Both the position numbers and the translations under genes were made by a program. From Eremothecium cymbalariae DBVPG#7215 (Eukaryota > Ascomycota > Saccharomycetes > Saccharomycetales > Saccharomycetaceae), in assembly GCF_000235365.1 (NCBI RefSeq), contig NC_016449.1, positions 868,001-932,000 of the forward strand: a DNA stretch of 64,000 bases, in the 5' to 3' direction. Under the pieces are notes generated by a model. That model saw nothing but the letters and a program-made list of their open reading frames with translations. It was not told the DNA's origin and made no database searches. Below are positions 1 through 8,106 of this stretch, piece by piece (position 1 is the first letter of the stretch; each line of letters begins with the position of its first letter).

Positions 1-1885
1 GCGACCAGATTGTTACTCTATCGGACGCGCTACCGGCGTTTACAACGCCACCGTCTAGTGGAGACGTCCAAAGTACTACTGTTGGTTCTGATGGTTCAGC
101 GAGCTCGTATGATTATGATGCGCCCCCTCCGTTTATTTCAAAGGTATGTAAAAAACCGTTTTTTGTTTTTGTTTGGAAACAATGGACCGGCATCGGGCCT
201 GGAGGCAAGCAATAGTGATACTAACGTACAATTAAAATTATTTTTATTTTTAACAGACTAATTCTGAGTTTGACAATCCCCCCAGTCCTACGTCGACGGG
301 CGACAGCAGTCCTACGTCGACGGGCAACAGCAGTCCTACTGTTACTGAGACGTCCACTTCTGCTGATCAGCCACATGAAGAGCCAACCAGTTCTGTTTCC
401 GAGCCGCCCTTTGAGAAGCCAACTAGTAGTGTGGTTCCCGCGCCATCTGGTACGGGGACTACAACTGCACCTCCTGTGGCTTCTCCAACCACGTATATTG
501 TGACTGTGACAGAGGCGACGTCTACAACGGTGGAATATTCTTGCGACGTGCCTAGCACTCATTGGGTCACCTCTGCTAGCGAATCGAGCATCGTGATTCC
601 TCAGAGCACCACCACGTTTGCTTCGACATTTACTTTCACCACGTACGATGAGTCGGTGAGCAAGGACACTTTCGTGTACACTGAATACATCACCCACGAC
701 GTGCTTGTCCATCACAGTGGGCACGCTGGTTCTACTTCGACCTTGCCAACGACTGATCAGCCGCTGGCAACGGAAACGGCCACCGGTGCCATTTCCACAT
801 CTGTGGTCACTGATGTTTACACTGTGGTAACTACGGAGGTCTCAGATTCGTACTATGTCAGCACTACTGCATACTTGACTACCATTCTAAGTAGGCCATT
901 GAGCACGACGACATTATATCCAACGGCGCACTACGATAACGTTTCCGACACCGTCACTGTCGCCATCTTTGAACCATGTTCTATTGAAACCGAAGTTAGG
1001 TCTGAAGTGACGGGTACGATCCAGACCACCAACACATACACGTTAACGGAGACAAGTTTGCACACGATTACACAGACCTACGAGCATACCACACCAAAAG
1101 TGACCGTCATTATTGGCTGTGAAGATGAATGCAAGGATTATTATACCACTTCTGTTGAAACGGTAGAGCATACGCAGATCTATGAGAGTACTTATTACGT
1201 GCCTGTTGTGTACGAATCTACAACCAGCTGGTGGGTAGAGCCAGGGCACGAAACTGAGACTAGCGCATATACCTTTGTCGCACCCGAGCAAACATGGGTC
1301 CCAGGTACATGTACTTCTGTCAGTTCCGGGTATCTCACATACACTACCACATTTGCTACGGCGGTACCATCCTCCTCTGAGGAGCCTGCTCCTGTTGTAT
1401 CTCCAACACAACCGACATCAACTTCGGACTCAACGCCAACCTACATCCTAACCTCCGATACAAGCCTCGGTTCTGGAGGTTCATTGACCTCCGATGCGCC
1501 ACCAAGCAGTATTCATGTTACCACCGTCAGCAGCACCGAAGAGGGTACTATTCTAGTCCCAATAACCTCTAAACCATCATTCTATCCAACTTTGAGCTCG
1601 TCTGCATTATTTGCAAATGCCAACCTGCCCTCGTGCCCAGTTAGTATGATGATTTCATGGCGTAGCACCACAGTCACAACTACACTCACAGTCACAGCGT
1701 CTGCTGCTACCGGGCTCGATAGCGTCCCCAGAGTTAAGCCTTACCATTCCATCAGCACCTATGACCCAAGTTCCGGAGCTTCTTCGCACCGCTTAATGAG
1801 GTCCACAGACAATGCTGGGCTGAGCTCCAACAATAAACTCCTCGCCAGCATGTTTGCTGTTTTGCTCATATTAATGGTCGTCTAA
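1..1885 (+). CDS. GPI-anchored Ser/Thr-rich cell-wall protein, 5' truncated, one intron
   Basis: The gene runs off the left edge, so its start and signal peptide are not seen. Exon 1 is open from base 3 to 143 and exon 2 from 257 to 1885; both are in phase 0, so splicing joins them without a break. The product is very rich in Ser, Thr and Val. It has scattered cysteines, including CEDEC near 1110-1125 and others near 543, 980, 1311 and 1630. It ends in a hydrophobic tail (LLASMFAVLLILMVV) with no basic residues after it, preceded by small residues (AGLSSNN). That is the usual GPI-attachment layout of yeast wall proteins. It probably sits in the wall as a mannoprotein or adhesin. I cannot name the family. 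It could be an Aga1/Fig2-type partner of the nearby AGA2, but that is speculation from position and cysteine content. Confidence 0.8.
144..256 (+). other. Spliceosomal intron in the wall-protein gene
   Basis: The intron is 113 nt long, with a GTATGT donor at 144-149, a perfect TACTAAC branch site at 219-225 and a TAACAG acceptor ending at 256. Exons on both sides are open in the same phase, while the intron interrupts the frame. Introns are uncommon in wall-protein genes of this yeast family. Confidence 0.88.
284..331 (+). repeat. 24-bp coding tandem repeat, two copies plus a partial third
   Basis: Copies at 284-307 and 308-331 differ by one base and encode SPTSTGDS and SPTSTGNS. A degenerate third copy starts at 332 (SPTVTE). 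It lies just after the splice acceptor, in the Ser/Thr-rich stalk. Such minisatellites in wall proteins commonly vary in copy number. Confidence 0.8.
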
Positions 1886-2371
1886 TAGACCAATATATCC
1901 AGTCCTACGCAATCTATGCTATAGCTTCTATTGGCCTATAAAGGCACACCTAGATGGTTCCAAGCTGCGTATTTAAAAAGTTCGGCTATGTGGCTAGCCT
2001 TCCTCCTACATTGCATTAATATTATACCCGATACCCAGATTCTATATCACGTGGTTGGTGAATATATCACACACTGGAAATCCTTCGAATATCTAAAACG
2101 ACTTCACTAATCAATCCCGAACCTGTGTTATTCATCAAACACTAATGATTACCGACACTAATTACAGGTGTACGCCAGATTTTCTCTACTATCATCTCCT
2201 GCTTTTATTTCATTACTTAATTTATTTTGAGCTAGCTACCTATACATATATATAGCCGCCGAAAGCTCCAAAAATTATCACGATGTGTACATTAAAAACG
2301 GCAAAGATCACATCAAGATCACCTCTATATGCAACATTAACTCAAATAACTAAAACCAACATATAGCTAGG
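1886..2371. other. Intergenic: wall-protein 3' end and HOP2 promoter
   Basis: This 486-nt AT-rich stretch has no credible gene. It holds the URS1 motif at 2253-2262 and a TATA-like run (tacatatatata) just upstream of it. Nothing else was recognised. Confidence 0.7.
2253..2262 (+). promoter_or_regulatory. URS1 (Ume6-type) site upstream of HOP2
   Basis: TAGCCGCCGA is an exact match to the S. cerevisiae URS1 consensus bound by Ume6. It lies about 110 nt before the HOP2 start codon. In S. cerevisiae this element represses meiotic genes during growth and activates them early in meiosis, which suits HOP2. Confidence 0.82.
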
Positions 2372-3188
2372 ATGCCTCCTAAAAAAGCCGAAAAAGTCCC
2401 ACAATTAAAAGGAGCTGAGGGTATGTTTTATTTAAGAGGTTACTGTACATAAATTATGCAGATATTGGCAAGAGAATACTGACATGTTTACGCGTGCTTT
2501 GTTCAGCTGAAGACCTAATTGAAAATTATCTTGTGGAACAATATAGGCCATTTGCTGTGAATGATATCGTTCAAAACCTACATAATAAGGTTTCAAAAAC
2601 AAACGCCACTAAGGCACTTGACGCTTTGGTCGCCCAGGACAGGATTATTTGTAAGTTATTTGGTAAAGCAGCCATTTATGTATGCAAAGAACAACCGTTG
2701 GTTATTCCGGATGGTGTTGAAGAAAAGGATATTACTATCGAAGCTGTTAACCAATTACGGGAAGAATGTGGTGCATTGAATAATGATGTTAATGAATGGC
2801 AGGGGCAACTTAACCAATGTATTAAGGACCCCAGCAATAAAGAACTTTTGGAACTCATTGCCCACCGAAAGCAAGAAATCCAGGAAACTAAAGAAAAGCT
2901 TGATAAGTTGGAGAAAGAATCTAAACCAGAAAATACGGAAATGGGTATGATACTGATGAAACATGACAAGGTTATTGACAAGGCCATCAAGCAACGAAGA
3001 AGAATTATGTTCGAAGCCGTATCTTTGGTGTCTATGGCCCAGGGCCTATCTAATCAAAAGGCTAAAGATGAATATTTGGTATGTGTAGTTGGACATTTTC
3101 ATCTTTTTTGTTTACAAAGGGTTTACTAACTTCTAAATGCTACTATTAGGAATCTCTCGGATTTGAGCAGATCATGCCAATTCACTAA
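2372..3188 (+). CDS. HOP2: Meiotic homologous-pairing protein Hop2, three exons
   Basis: Joined exons 2372-2420, 2507-3078 and 3150-3188 give a 219-residue protein, about the S. cerevisiae Hop2 length of 218. The N-terminal half is the TBPIP/Hop2 winged helix (AEDLIENYLVEQYRPFAV, VSKTNATKALDALVAQDRI). A leucine-rich coiled coil follows at roughly residues 85-165, which in the family pairs with Mnd1. The C-terminus ends ESLGFEQIMPIH on a 12-codon last exon. With Mnd1, Hop2 stimulates Dmc1/Rad51 strand invasion between homologues in meiotic nuclei. S. cerevisiae HOP2 also has two introns. The upstream URS1 site supports meiosis-specific expression. Gene order HOP2-(NAT2)-AGA2-RPL24-RPL30 matches YGL033W-YGL030W. 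Confidence 0.93.
2421..2506 (+). other. HOP2 intron 1
   Basis: The intron is 86 nt, with donor GTATGT at 2421-2426, branch site TACTGAC at 2477-2483 (one base from consensus) and acceptor CAG ending at 2506. Exon 1 is 49 nt, and its last G completes an Ala codon with the first two bases of exon 2. Confidence 0.87.
3079..3149 (+). other. HOP2 intron 2
   Basis: The intron is 71 nt, with donor GTATGT at 3079-3084, branch TACTAAC at 3124-3130 and acceptor TAG at 3147-3149. It falls between codons and leaves a 39-nt last exon ending TAA at 3186-3188. Confidence 0.88.
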
Positions 3189-3642
3189 TATCCTCACTAA
3201 TAGAAACATGAATAAACTCTAGTATTTTTTAAAGCTATCTATTTGTGTCCTGTTTTACATTGACACGGAAGATTTAACTCACTGTTTGAACATGCATTGT
3301 GCTAGCTAATTCTGGTTAAAACAATATTTAAACAGACGGTTGAGCGTACTTATAGAAAGTTCTAGCAAGCCTCCGGTACACTCTTGCTTCCAATAACTGT
3401 ACGACCAGCCATCAAGGCCATGATTTGCAAAAAGAAACCCTTTCGTCTGCTACTAGTGCTTATCTGAGACTATTTTACCATTTTTCGTAAGCTTAATAAA
3501 ATAACAATAGCTGATTCCTGAATTGCAACAAACAAATGCAACTATAAGTGGATTTTATAAGGATAGTTAATATATACAGGACACAATTCATATAATATAG
3601 GACGTATTTACAGAAAGCCATCGAATCCATCGAGCCACTAGG
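3189..3642. other. Intergenic between convergent HOP2 and NAT2-like
   Basis: These 454 nt of AT-rich sequence separate two convergent genes and should hold both 3' ends. No RNA gene, repeat or further coding segment was recognised. Confidence 0.6.
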
Positions 3643-4299
3643 CTAATGTTTAGGTGGGTGGTTTTTAGGGGCGGTAGTCCCTTTTATAAAATCGTCAGCA
3701 CGTCCAGACTTGTTCATTAATTTACCAGTGCCATACAGTGGCTTAGACCGTTTGTTCATTTTACCCAAGTTAAAGCCCCACGACTGCAATAATCTTACTA
3801 AGCCAGGTGTTATTGCCGCAGTAATTGGAATTCTAATGAACGCCAATGATTTGTGAATTCCATAGGCAATTACAAACTCTGCCAGAACATTACTATTCTT
3901 CACCCGTTCTAAAATGCTCTGGTCCTTTTTAGAGTCATTTAACTTGTCAATTTCTCTTTGATTCATCTCTAATTCCAACTCTTCTCGTAGTTGCTGTTCA
4001 TCTTTGCCAAATCCAGCAACATTCTTTAACCGGTTCAAGTACACCTTAATATTTACCTCACCCATCGAGTGCACTCCAAAGAAGCAGATAGGTAGATCTA
4101 TTGCAGACAATGCTAAGTATACTCCAAGAGCGGACCAGCCATAAGTTTGCATAAGACCCTTTAAGCCAGTATTAGACTTGCTGCCAGCTCCGCGAGAACT
4201 ATTCCCGATAGTATAGGCCCTGATTACACGAAAGTTTCTTCCAAAGCATAATCTTGATCCCAGATTGGGTATGAATGATCTATATCCTGTCCTAAACAT
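3643..4299 (-). CDS. NAT2: DUF1279 (FAM210-type) mitochondrial membrane protein, NAT2-like
   Basis: The 218-residue protein has a basic, hydroxylated N-terminus without acids (MFRTGYRSFIPNLGSRLCFGRNF), typical of a mitochondrial presequence. A DUF1279 core follows: LKGLMQTYGWSALGVYLALS with a membrane helix at about residues 55-75, then a charged coiled coil at about 95-130. A second hydrophobic stretch (VIAYGIHKSLAFIRIPITAAITP) lies at about 145-170. The gene name rests on position: S. cerevisiae NAT2 (YGR147C) neighbours RPL24B and YGR149W, and the matching genes lie just to the right here. Nat2 was once proposed to affect N-terminal methionine acetylation, but DUF1279 has no acetyltransferase fold, so I would not annotate that activity. 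S. cerevisiae Nat2 is somewhat longer (about 288 residues). Family confidence is good; symbol confidence is moderate. Confidence 0.68.
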   Translation of the reverse strand: MFRTGYRSFIPNLGSRLCFGRNFRVIRAYTIGNSSRGAGSKSNTGLKGLMQTYGWSALGVYLALSAIDLPICFFGVHSMGEVNIKVYLNRLKNVAGFGKDEQQLREELELEMNQREIDKLNDSKKDQSILERVKNSNVLAEFVIAYGIHKSLAFIRIPITAAITPGLVRLLQSWGFNLGKMNKRSKPLYGTGKLMNKSGRADDFIKGTTAPKNHPPKH

Positions 4300-4958
4300 C
4301 CTTAGAACTTTTTTGCCTCCGTTGGTTTTTGATGGGAAAAGAGATGTATAGAAAGGAACTCGGATTTTGAAAAATCATCATGTTTTCAAGGTGTCTTATA
4401 ATATTGTCAGAATTTATAATAAAATATGTCATCTTTTAGAACATATACAATGTCCTGTTTATATGTAGACCGGAAATAGTTGTATGAATGCAGACATCTA
4501 AGTGGTCCATATTAAACAGCAATGACAATTGGTTATCAGCTTTTTATTACTATTAATGGGCATATATTTATAGAAGATACATAAAGATTTTGTTGCTATC
4601 TTCCTGCCGCACGTCCATTCACAACAACAGAGTATAAAACAGTAAGAGCAAGCCAATTAATATATACGCTCTCTAAACTAATGTATTATTAGTTATGTTT
4701 AAATTAAGAACCTATTTGGATATTAGCTTGTTTGAATTCATTTGAATATCTGTGGATATTTAGTTATGTTAGTCCATCAGCGAGAAGTTCAATAATTAAA
4801 AGGTCACAGCATGCCCTAAAGGGGGTAGGGGAGGCTAATAATTTACATAGGTTAGGTAGCCCCAGTATGTTTCCTTCTTTTTTTCAAAGGCCCCTTGGTG
4901 TATTGATCTAAACCCTAGTTCTTCCACGCCAAATCTAGTTTTGTTCGAATCCTAGACT
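4300..4958. other. Intergenic: NAT2-like promoter and AGA2 3' flank
   Basis: These 659 nt are AT-rich with a short G-rich patch near 4815-4832. A TTCGAATC at 4943-4950 resembles a tRNA B-box but has no matching T-stem. No gene was seen. Confidence 0.55.
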
Positions 4959-5219
4959 CTACCAAACAGTTATTGTAGATGTGCTGGAATCGATGGTACT
5001 CTTACAGCTTTCGATATATGTGGTATACCTAAAGTAAGCGGTTACACCCACATATGAAGATTCATCTGAGGAATGGGTTGCAGTACGTGTTGAAAACGGT
5101 TTAGAATCTAGCGTACTGCCTGTGGGTATAGGTTCGCACGATATCGAAGCGGATACGACGACAGATTGGGCGCTTGAATAACATGAAAGGAAAAAGGCAA
5201 CAATAATCAAAGCTCTCAT
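4959..5219 (-). CDS. AGA2: a-agglutinin binding subunit Aga2-like
   Basis: The 86-residue secreted protein has a signal peptide at about residues 1-19 (MRALIIVAFFLSCYSSAQS). Aga2 of S. cerevisiae has 87 residues. The family pattern is visible: a Cys followed by E-P-I-P, then TLDSKPFS and, about 40 residues on, a second Cys in YIESCKS. In S. cerevisiae the equivalent segments are CEQIP, TLESTPYS and FVSNC, and the two cysteines link Aga2 to the wall anchor Aga1. Position next to RPL24 and near HOP2 matches YGL032C. Aga2 mediates binding of a-cells to alpha-cells during mating, so the gene is expected to be a-specific and pheromone-induced. A GGTTTCA at about 5402-5408 is one base from the Ste12 element on the opposite strand, which is weak evidence. 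Sequence similarity outside the cysteine segments is low, as is usual for this fast-evolving protein. Confidence 0.85.
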   Translation of the reverse strand: MRALIIVAFFLSCYSSAQSVVVSASISCEPIPTGSTLDSKPFSTRTATHSSDESSYVGVTAYFRYTTYIESCKSTIDSSTSTITVW

Positions 5220-5869
5220 TTTTTTAGTATTATCCTGAAGTCGTTATACCTTTGTTTTAAGGAGAGGCTTTTAATTTGTTTTCAAAATATAACAACTCAC
5301 CCAATCCTAAGTTATAAACCAAGCACTTGGCATATGTACACGGGTATTTTATAGTTTTCATTAAACCTAAACTTAAGTACTAAGTGGTATCTAATAAAAT
5401 GAGGTTTCAGCTCAAAACATTTTATGAGTTATCGATGACACCTATCAATATTACAATATTCTCTTTGTGCCTGGTATATTGTCAAAAGAACGTATAGTTC
5501 ATAATATTACCACAGGGAACAGAAACAGATGAGCGTTTAAGATGCCATTTTGAAGTAGCTTTGTTATTTCCGGAAACGGAAATAACAATGAGATGAGAAA
5601 CAAAACTACGTGAAAACAACAGCCTTGTAACAGGATGCATGGCTCTGAACAAAAGAGCACTGTTGCACCAAGATACCTTTTCACCGATAGGTTCCATACC
5701 AGGGGAACGAAAATCGGCAACGAAACATATCAGTACAATACAAATTAATTAATATTCTGAAAAATGATCAATTTCTATTAAGAAAGTATACAGAAAAACA
5801 ACTAAATCGTGCGGTTATAATAAAAATATATATTCCTAGTAGTTAATATAGCGTCTCCCGTTCTACGCC
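5220..5869. other. Intergenic: AGA2 promoter and RPL24 3' flank, with hairpins
   Basis: These 650 nt lie between two minus-strand genes. The left half is AT-rich AGA2 promoter. The right half (about 5480-5740) is less AT-rich and contains several strong inverted repeats, described separately. No ATG-initiated coding region is convincing. Confidence 0.6.
5555..5717 (-). ncRNA. Possible structured RNA (three hairpins), identity unknown
   Basis: A perfect 12-bp stem with a four-base loop spans 5561-5588 (arms 5561-5572 and 5577-5588). A 5-bp stem with a 7-base loop lies at 5642-5658. A two-part stem lies at 5684-5717: CCGAT/ATCGG outside, then an internal loop of AG against GAAA, then GTTCC/GGAAC closing an 8-base loop. 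A possible enclosing pairing, 5555-5563 with 5601-5609, has a G-U wobble if the RNA is read from the minus strand but a C-A mismatch on the plus strand. This weakly favours a minus-strand transcript. I could not place convincing H, ACA, C or D boxes, so no class is assigned. It could also be the RPL24 3' region. Confidence 0.3.
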
Positions 5870-6331
5870 TTAACGAGAAGTGGCAGCAACCTTTTGGAAG
5901 GCACCCTTAGCCTGTTGCTTAGAGACCTTTGAACCTTGGGCCAACTTTGCCTTTTCAGTCTTCCTGGCAGCCTTTTCAGCCTTCTTCTTCTCCTTGTCAG
6001 CCTTAGCCTTTTCGTCTCTCTTAGCCTTTCTAATTTCTGGCTTCACAGATCTTCTCTCCTTGATCAACTCCAAAGAAGCACCGACAATAGCTCTTTGGGC
6101 CTTGACAGTCTTTCTGGATCTCTTCTTGGCAACTTCTTCAGTGATACCCTTCTTGTGGTGTCTTCTGTACAACACAGTCCATGAGATTCTTCTTGGGTTC
6201 TTTCTTTGATGGAACAAAGAAGCAGACTTAGAGGAGTGGAACCTGAAAATCTTGGAGTCACCTCTGACAAACAGAGTACCTCTACCTGGGTAGATCTTAG
6301 CACCAGAAAAGGAGTCAATTTCGACCTTCAT
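5870..6331 (-). CDS. RPL24: 60S ribosomal protein eL24 (Rpl24)
   Basis: The 153-residue protein is close to the S. cerevisiae length of 155. The N-terminus MKVEIDSFSGAKIYPGRGTL and the stretch KSASLFHQRKNPRRISWTVL are diagnostic for eukaryotic L24. The second half is the usual Lys/Ala/Glu-rich helix (KRDEKAKADKEKKKAEKAA). The protein lies on the large subunit near the interface and its tail bridges to the 40S. The gene has no intron. The pair RPL24 (minus) and RPL30 (plus) is divergent, as in S. cerevisiae YGL031C-YGL030W, and shares a 928-nt promoter region with a Rap1-type site. Confidence 0.97.
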   Translation of the reverse strand: MKVEIDSFSGAKIYPGRGTLFVRGDSKIFRFHSSKSASLFHQRKNPRRISWTVLYRRHHKKGITEEVAKKRSRKTVKAQRAIVGASLELIKERRSVKPEIRKAKRDEKAKADKEKKKAEKAARKTEKAKLAQGSKVSKQQAKGAFQKVAATSR

Positions 6332-6798
6332 CGTTTACTGCAAAAAAATAATTTTGTTAGTAACTCTATTCTTCCATACACAGTAGATAGCGCAGCCTTG
6401 ATCGTCGAGATGATAGCATAAATCGAAAAATTCAACTCCTTCTCACCATAAAAATAAAAATCATTACAACAATGCGTATAAATCAACTGCTTGAACTTTT
6501 TATACTATCATATCCACTCTCTCTATTCCATTATCTTCCATTATAACTAGGGAAACTATTGGTTTATAACCTTATCCACCAATCCCCCCGCCTACGCATA
6601 CCATTTTCATCCTATTTTAATACACGCACACTATCCAAACGATCAAAGACTCTCAACTATATCCCATATTGCACCATACCTTTTCACTTACTTGTTTGAC
6701 GTATAACTATAATGCACTGTAAAATAGACGGCTATCCTTTTTCAGCCTATAGGTAGGAGGTAGGTGCTTTGTGCGGATTCTTGAAAAACCACGCTTGC

Positions 6799-6916
6799 GC
6801 GGTCTCACGGCTTCCAGTCTACGGAAGGTAGGGCCTAGGCGGAGACCGCCCGGCGCGACCCCGCCCTAGGCAGAGACCCTCGCGGACGTTGGGCGCACAT
6901 CCTAGGCAGAGGTATC
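6799..6916. repeat. CCTAGGC direct repeats and GGTCTC/GAGACC inverted repeat
   Basis: CCTAGGCGGAGACC (6834-6847), CCTAGGCAGAGACC (6865-6878) and CCTAGGCAGAGGTATC (6901-6916) form three spaced direct copies. GCGGTCTC at 6799-6806 is an inverted copy of GAGACCGC at 6842-6849. They occupy the GC-rich island of the ribosomal-protein promoter and may be binding sites. The factor is unknown. Confidence 0.65.
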
Positions 6917-6967
6917 TGGCCCTCGGCAAGCTTCCAAAAGACGCGCGTTTTGCATGAACCATTCTGG

Positions 6968-6979
6968 ATGTATGGGCGT
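6968..6979 (-). promoter_or_regulatory. Rap1-type box upstream of RPL30
   Basis: ATGTATGGGCGT is the complement of ACGCCCATACAT, one base from the RPG/Rap1 consensus (ACACCCATACAT). It lies about 280 nt before the RPL30 start, a normal distance for ribosomal-protein genes. Confidence 0.6.
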
Positions 6980-7216
6980 CAGCTCAGAACCGTCCGCAGG
7001 AAAAAGCAGTCACACAAAATAGCGTTATTTTCAGCGGTGTGGTTTTTCTTCCAGGATTTTTTCTGGAGACGAAACGCGCGGCACATCACATCTCTCCAGG
7101 CAGGCAGCCAGCTATCCTCATTCTCGGCCATATCTAATAGCTTTGGAACTAATAGGAACATGGTTTTGAATGATACGTTGTTGCTTTATATTTACATTTG
7201 TTTAAAACTACAACAA

Positions 7217-7265
7217 GACCGGAGTGTTTTATACATTTAATAGTTAGACATACACAGAGATGGTC
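7217..7265 (+). promoter_or_regulatory. Rpl30 autoregulatory kink-turn RNA over the RPL30 5' splice site
   Basis: GACC (7217-7220) pairs with GGTC (7262-7265) and GTGT (7224-7227) pairs with ACAC (7252-7255). They enclose an asymmetric internal loop, GGA against AGAGAT. This matches, as I recall it, the S. cerevisiae L30-binding kink-turn (GACCGGAGUGU with CAGAGAUGGUC). The 3' arm contains the ATG and the first bases of the intron. In S. cerevisiae excess Rpl30 binds this element and blocks splicing and translation of its own transcript. Confidence 0.88.
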
Positions 7266-7716
7266 AGTATTAGATGAACTTATTATTCGAGCAGTAATGT
7301 CGGTATCATTTGAGATATGAAGGAGGAGAGGGGGAATTATACCGGAACAATGGTGCTCTGTTTTTGGTTGCAAGTTTACTAACATTATTTTCGTTTCGCA
7401 GGCCCCAGTCAAGACTCAAGAAAACATCAACCAAAAGCTTGCCTTGGTTATCAAGTCTGGTAAGTACACCTTGGGTTACAAGTCCACCGTGAAGGCTTTG
7501 AGACAAGGTAAGGCCAAGTTGATCATCATTGCTGCCAACACCCCAGTCTTGAGAAAGTCTGAATTGGAATACTATGCGATGTTGTCCAAGACCAAGGTTT
7601 ACTACTTCCAAGGTGGTAACAACGAATTGGGTACCGCCGTGGGTAAGTTGTTCAGAGTCGGTGTTTTGACCGTCTTGGATGCCGGTGACTCCGACATCTT
7701 AACCACCCTAGCTTAA
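7260..7716 (+). CDS. RPL30: 60S ribosomal protein eL30 (Rpl30), intron after the ATG
   Basis: Exon 1 is only the ATG at 7260-7262 and exon 2 is 7402-7716, giving 105 residues, the same as in S. cerevisiae. The spliced protein starts [20 protein letters not shown] and contains [20 protein letters not shown] and [20 protein letters not shown], the core of the L7Ae/L30e fold that binds kink-turn RNA. It ends [12 protein letters not shown]. Codon use is strongly biased, as in highly expressed yeast genes. The one-codon first exon, the unusual GTCAGT donor and the upstream kink-turn together indicate conserved feedback control by Rpl30. It is divergent from RPL24. Confidence 0.97.
7263..7401 (+). 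other. RPL30 intron with non-consensus GTCAGT donor
   Basis: The intron is 139 nt. The donor is GTCAGT (7263-7268) rather than GTATGT, as in S. cerevisiae RPL30. The branch site TACTAAC is at 7377-7383 and the acceptor CAG ends at 7401. The weak donor forms part of the Rpl30-binding RNA. Confidence 0.93.
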
Positions 7717-8106
7717 GAAAGATAGGAAAGGGATCTGGTCAGCCCGTATAGATTAGTTTGCGTTTTGTTATGTGTATATATACTGCTACTGCTATCGTGT
7801 GTGTATCATCTCTTTATCGAATTTAAGTCACGTGTGACATTTCAGAGACTTTTCGGTCTGCACATTCAAACCTTGCACCCCGGAAGGAAGCTACCGGGAT
7901 TTCATGAGAATGTTTTGTTTATATCGGGAAGTGATTTCGGAGGATTTTATGAACTGGAGAGAGCTCCAATAAGCTCAAGGTTGCGCAAGAACAAACTACC
8001 TTTCGGTAAACATGTTGTAATGTACAATAAGTCATATATGGTTTAAATTTGTTGTGTTGTATATACATAAGAGGGTGTTGCAGAATAACTGTGAAACTTG
8101 CTTAGT
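7717..8106. other. Intergenic: RPL30 terminator and GPC1 promoter
   Basis: The region is 390 nt. An E-box CACGTG (Cbf1/Pho4 type) is at 7829-7834, about 275 nt before GPC1. An open frame at 7765-8046 has no recognisable domain and is probably chance. Confidence 0.6.

Larger units (their letters stand above)
6332..7259. other. Divergent RPL24-RPL30 promoter with a GC-rich island
   Basis: This 928-nt shared promoter region is AT-rich near RPL24. At about 6760-6990 it becomes strongly GC-rich, with CCTAGGC direct repeats and a Rap1-like box. Another GC-rich patch follows to about 7110. No gene is evident in it. Confidence 0.7.

Noticed and set aside
4935..4960. tRNA-like TTCGAATC near the AGA2 stop codon
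   Set aside because: The flanking bases do not form a 5-bp T-stem with a 7-base loop, and no acceptor or D-arm is found upstream.
5482..5720. Overlapping minus-strand frames of 71 and 73 codons between AGA2 and RPL24
   Set aside because: They lie in the hairpin-rich segment, have no family resemblance, and the longer lacks an ATG at its beginning.
7765..8046. 93-codon open frame between RPL30 and GPC1
   Set aside because: It has no recognisable domain, lies in the RPL30 3' region, and synteny has RPL30-type and GPC1 genes adjacent.
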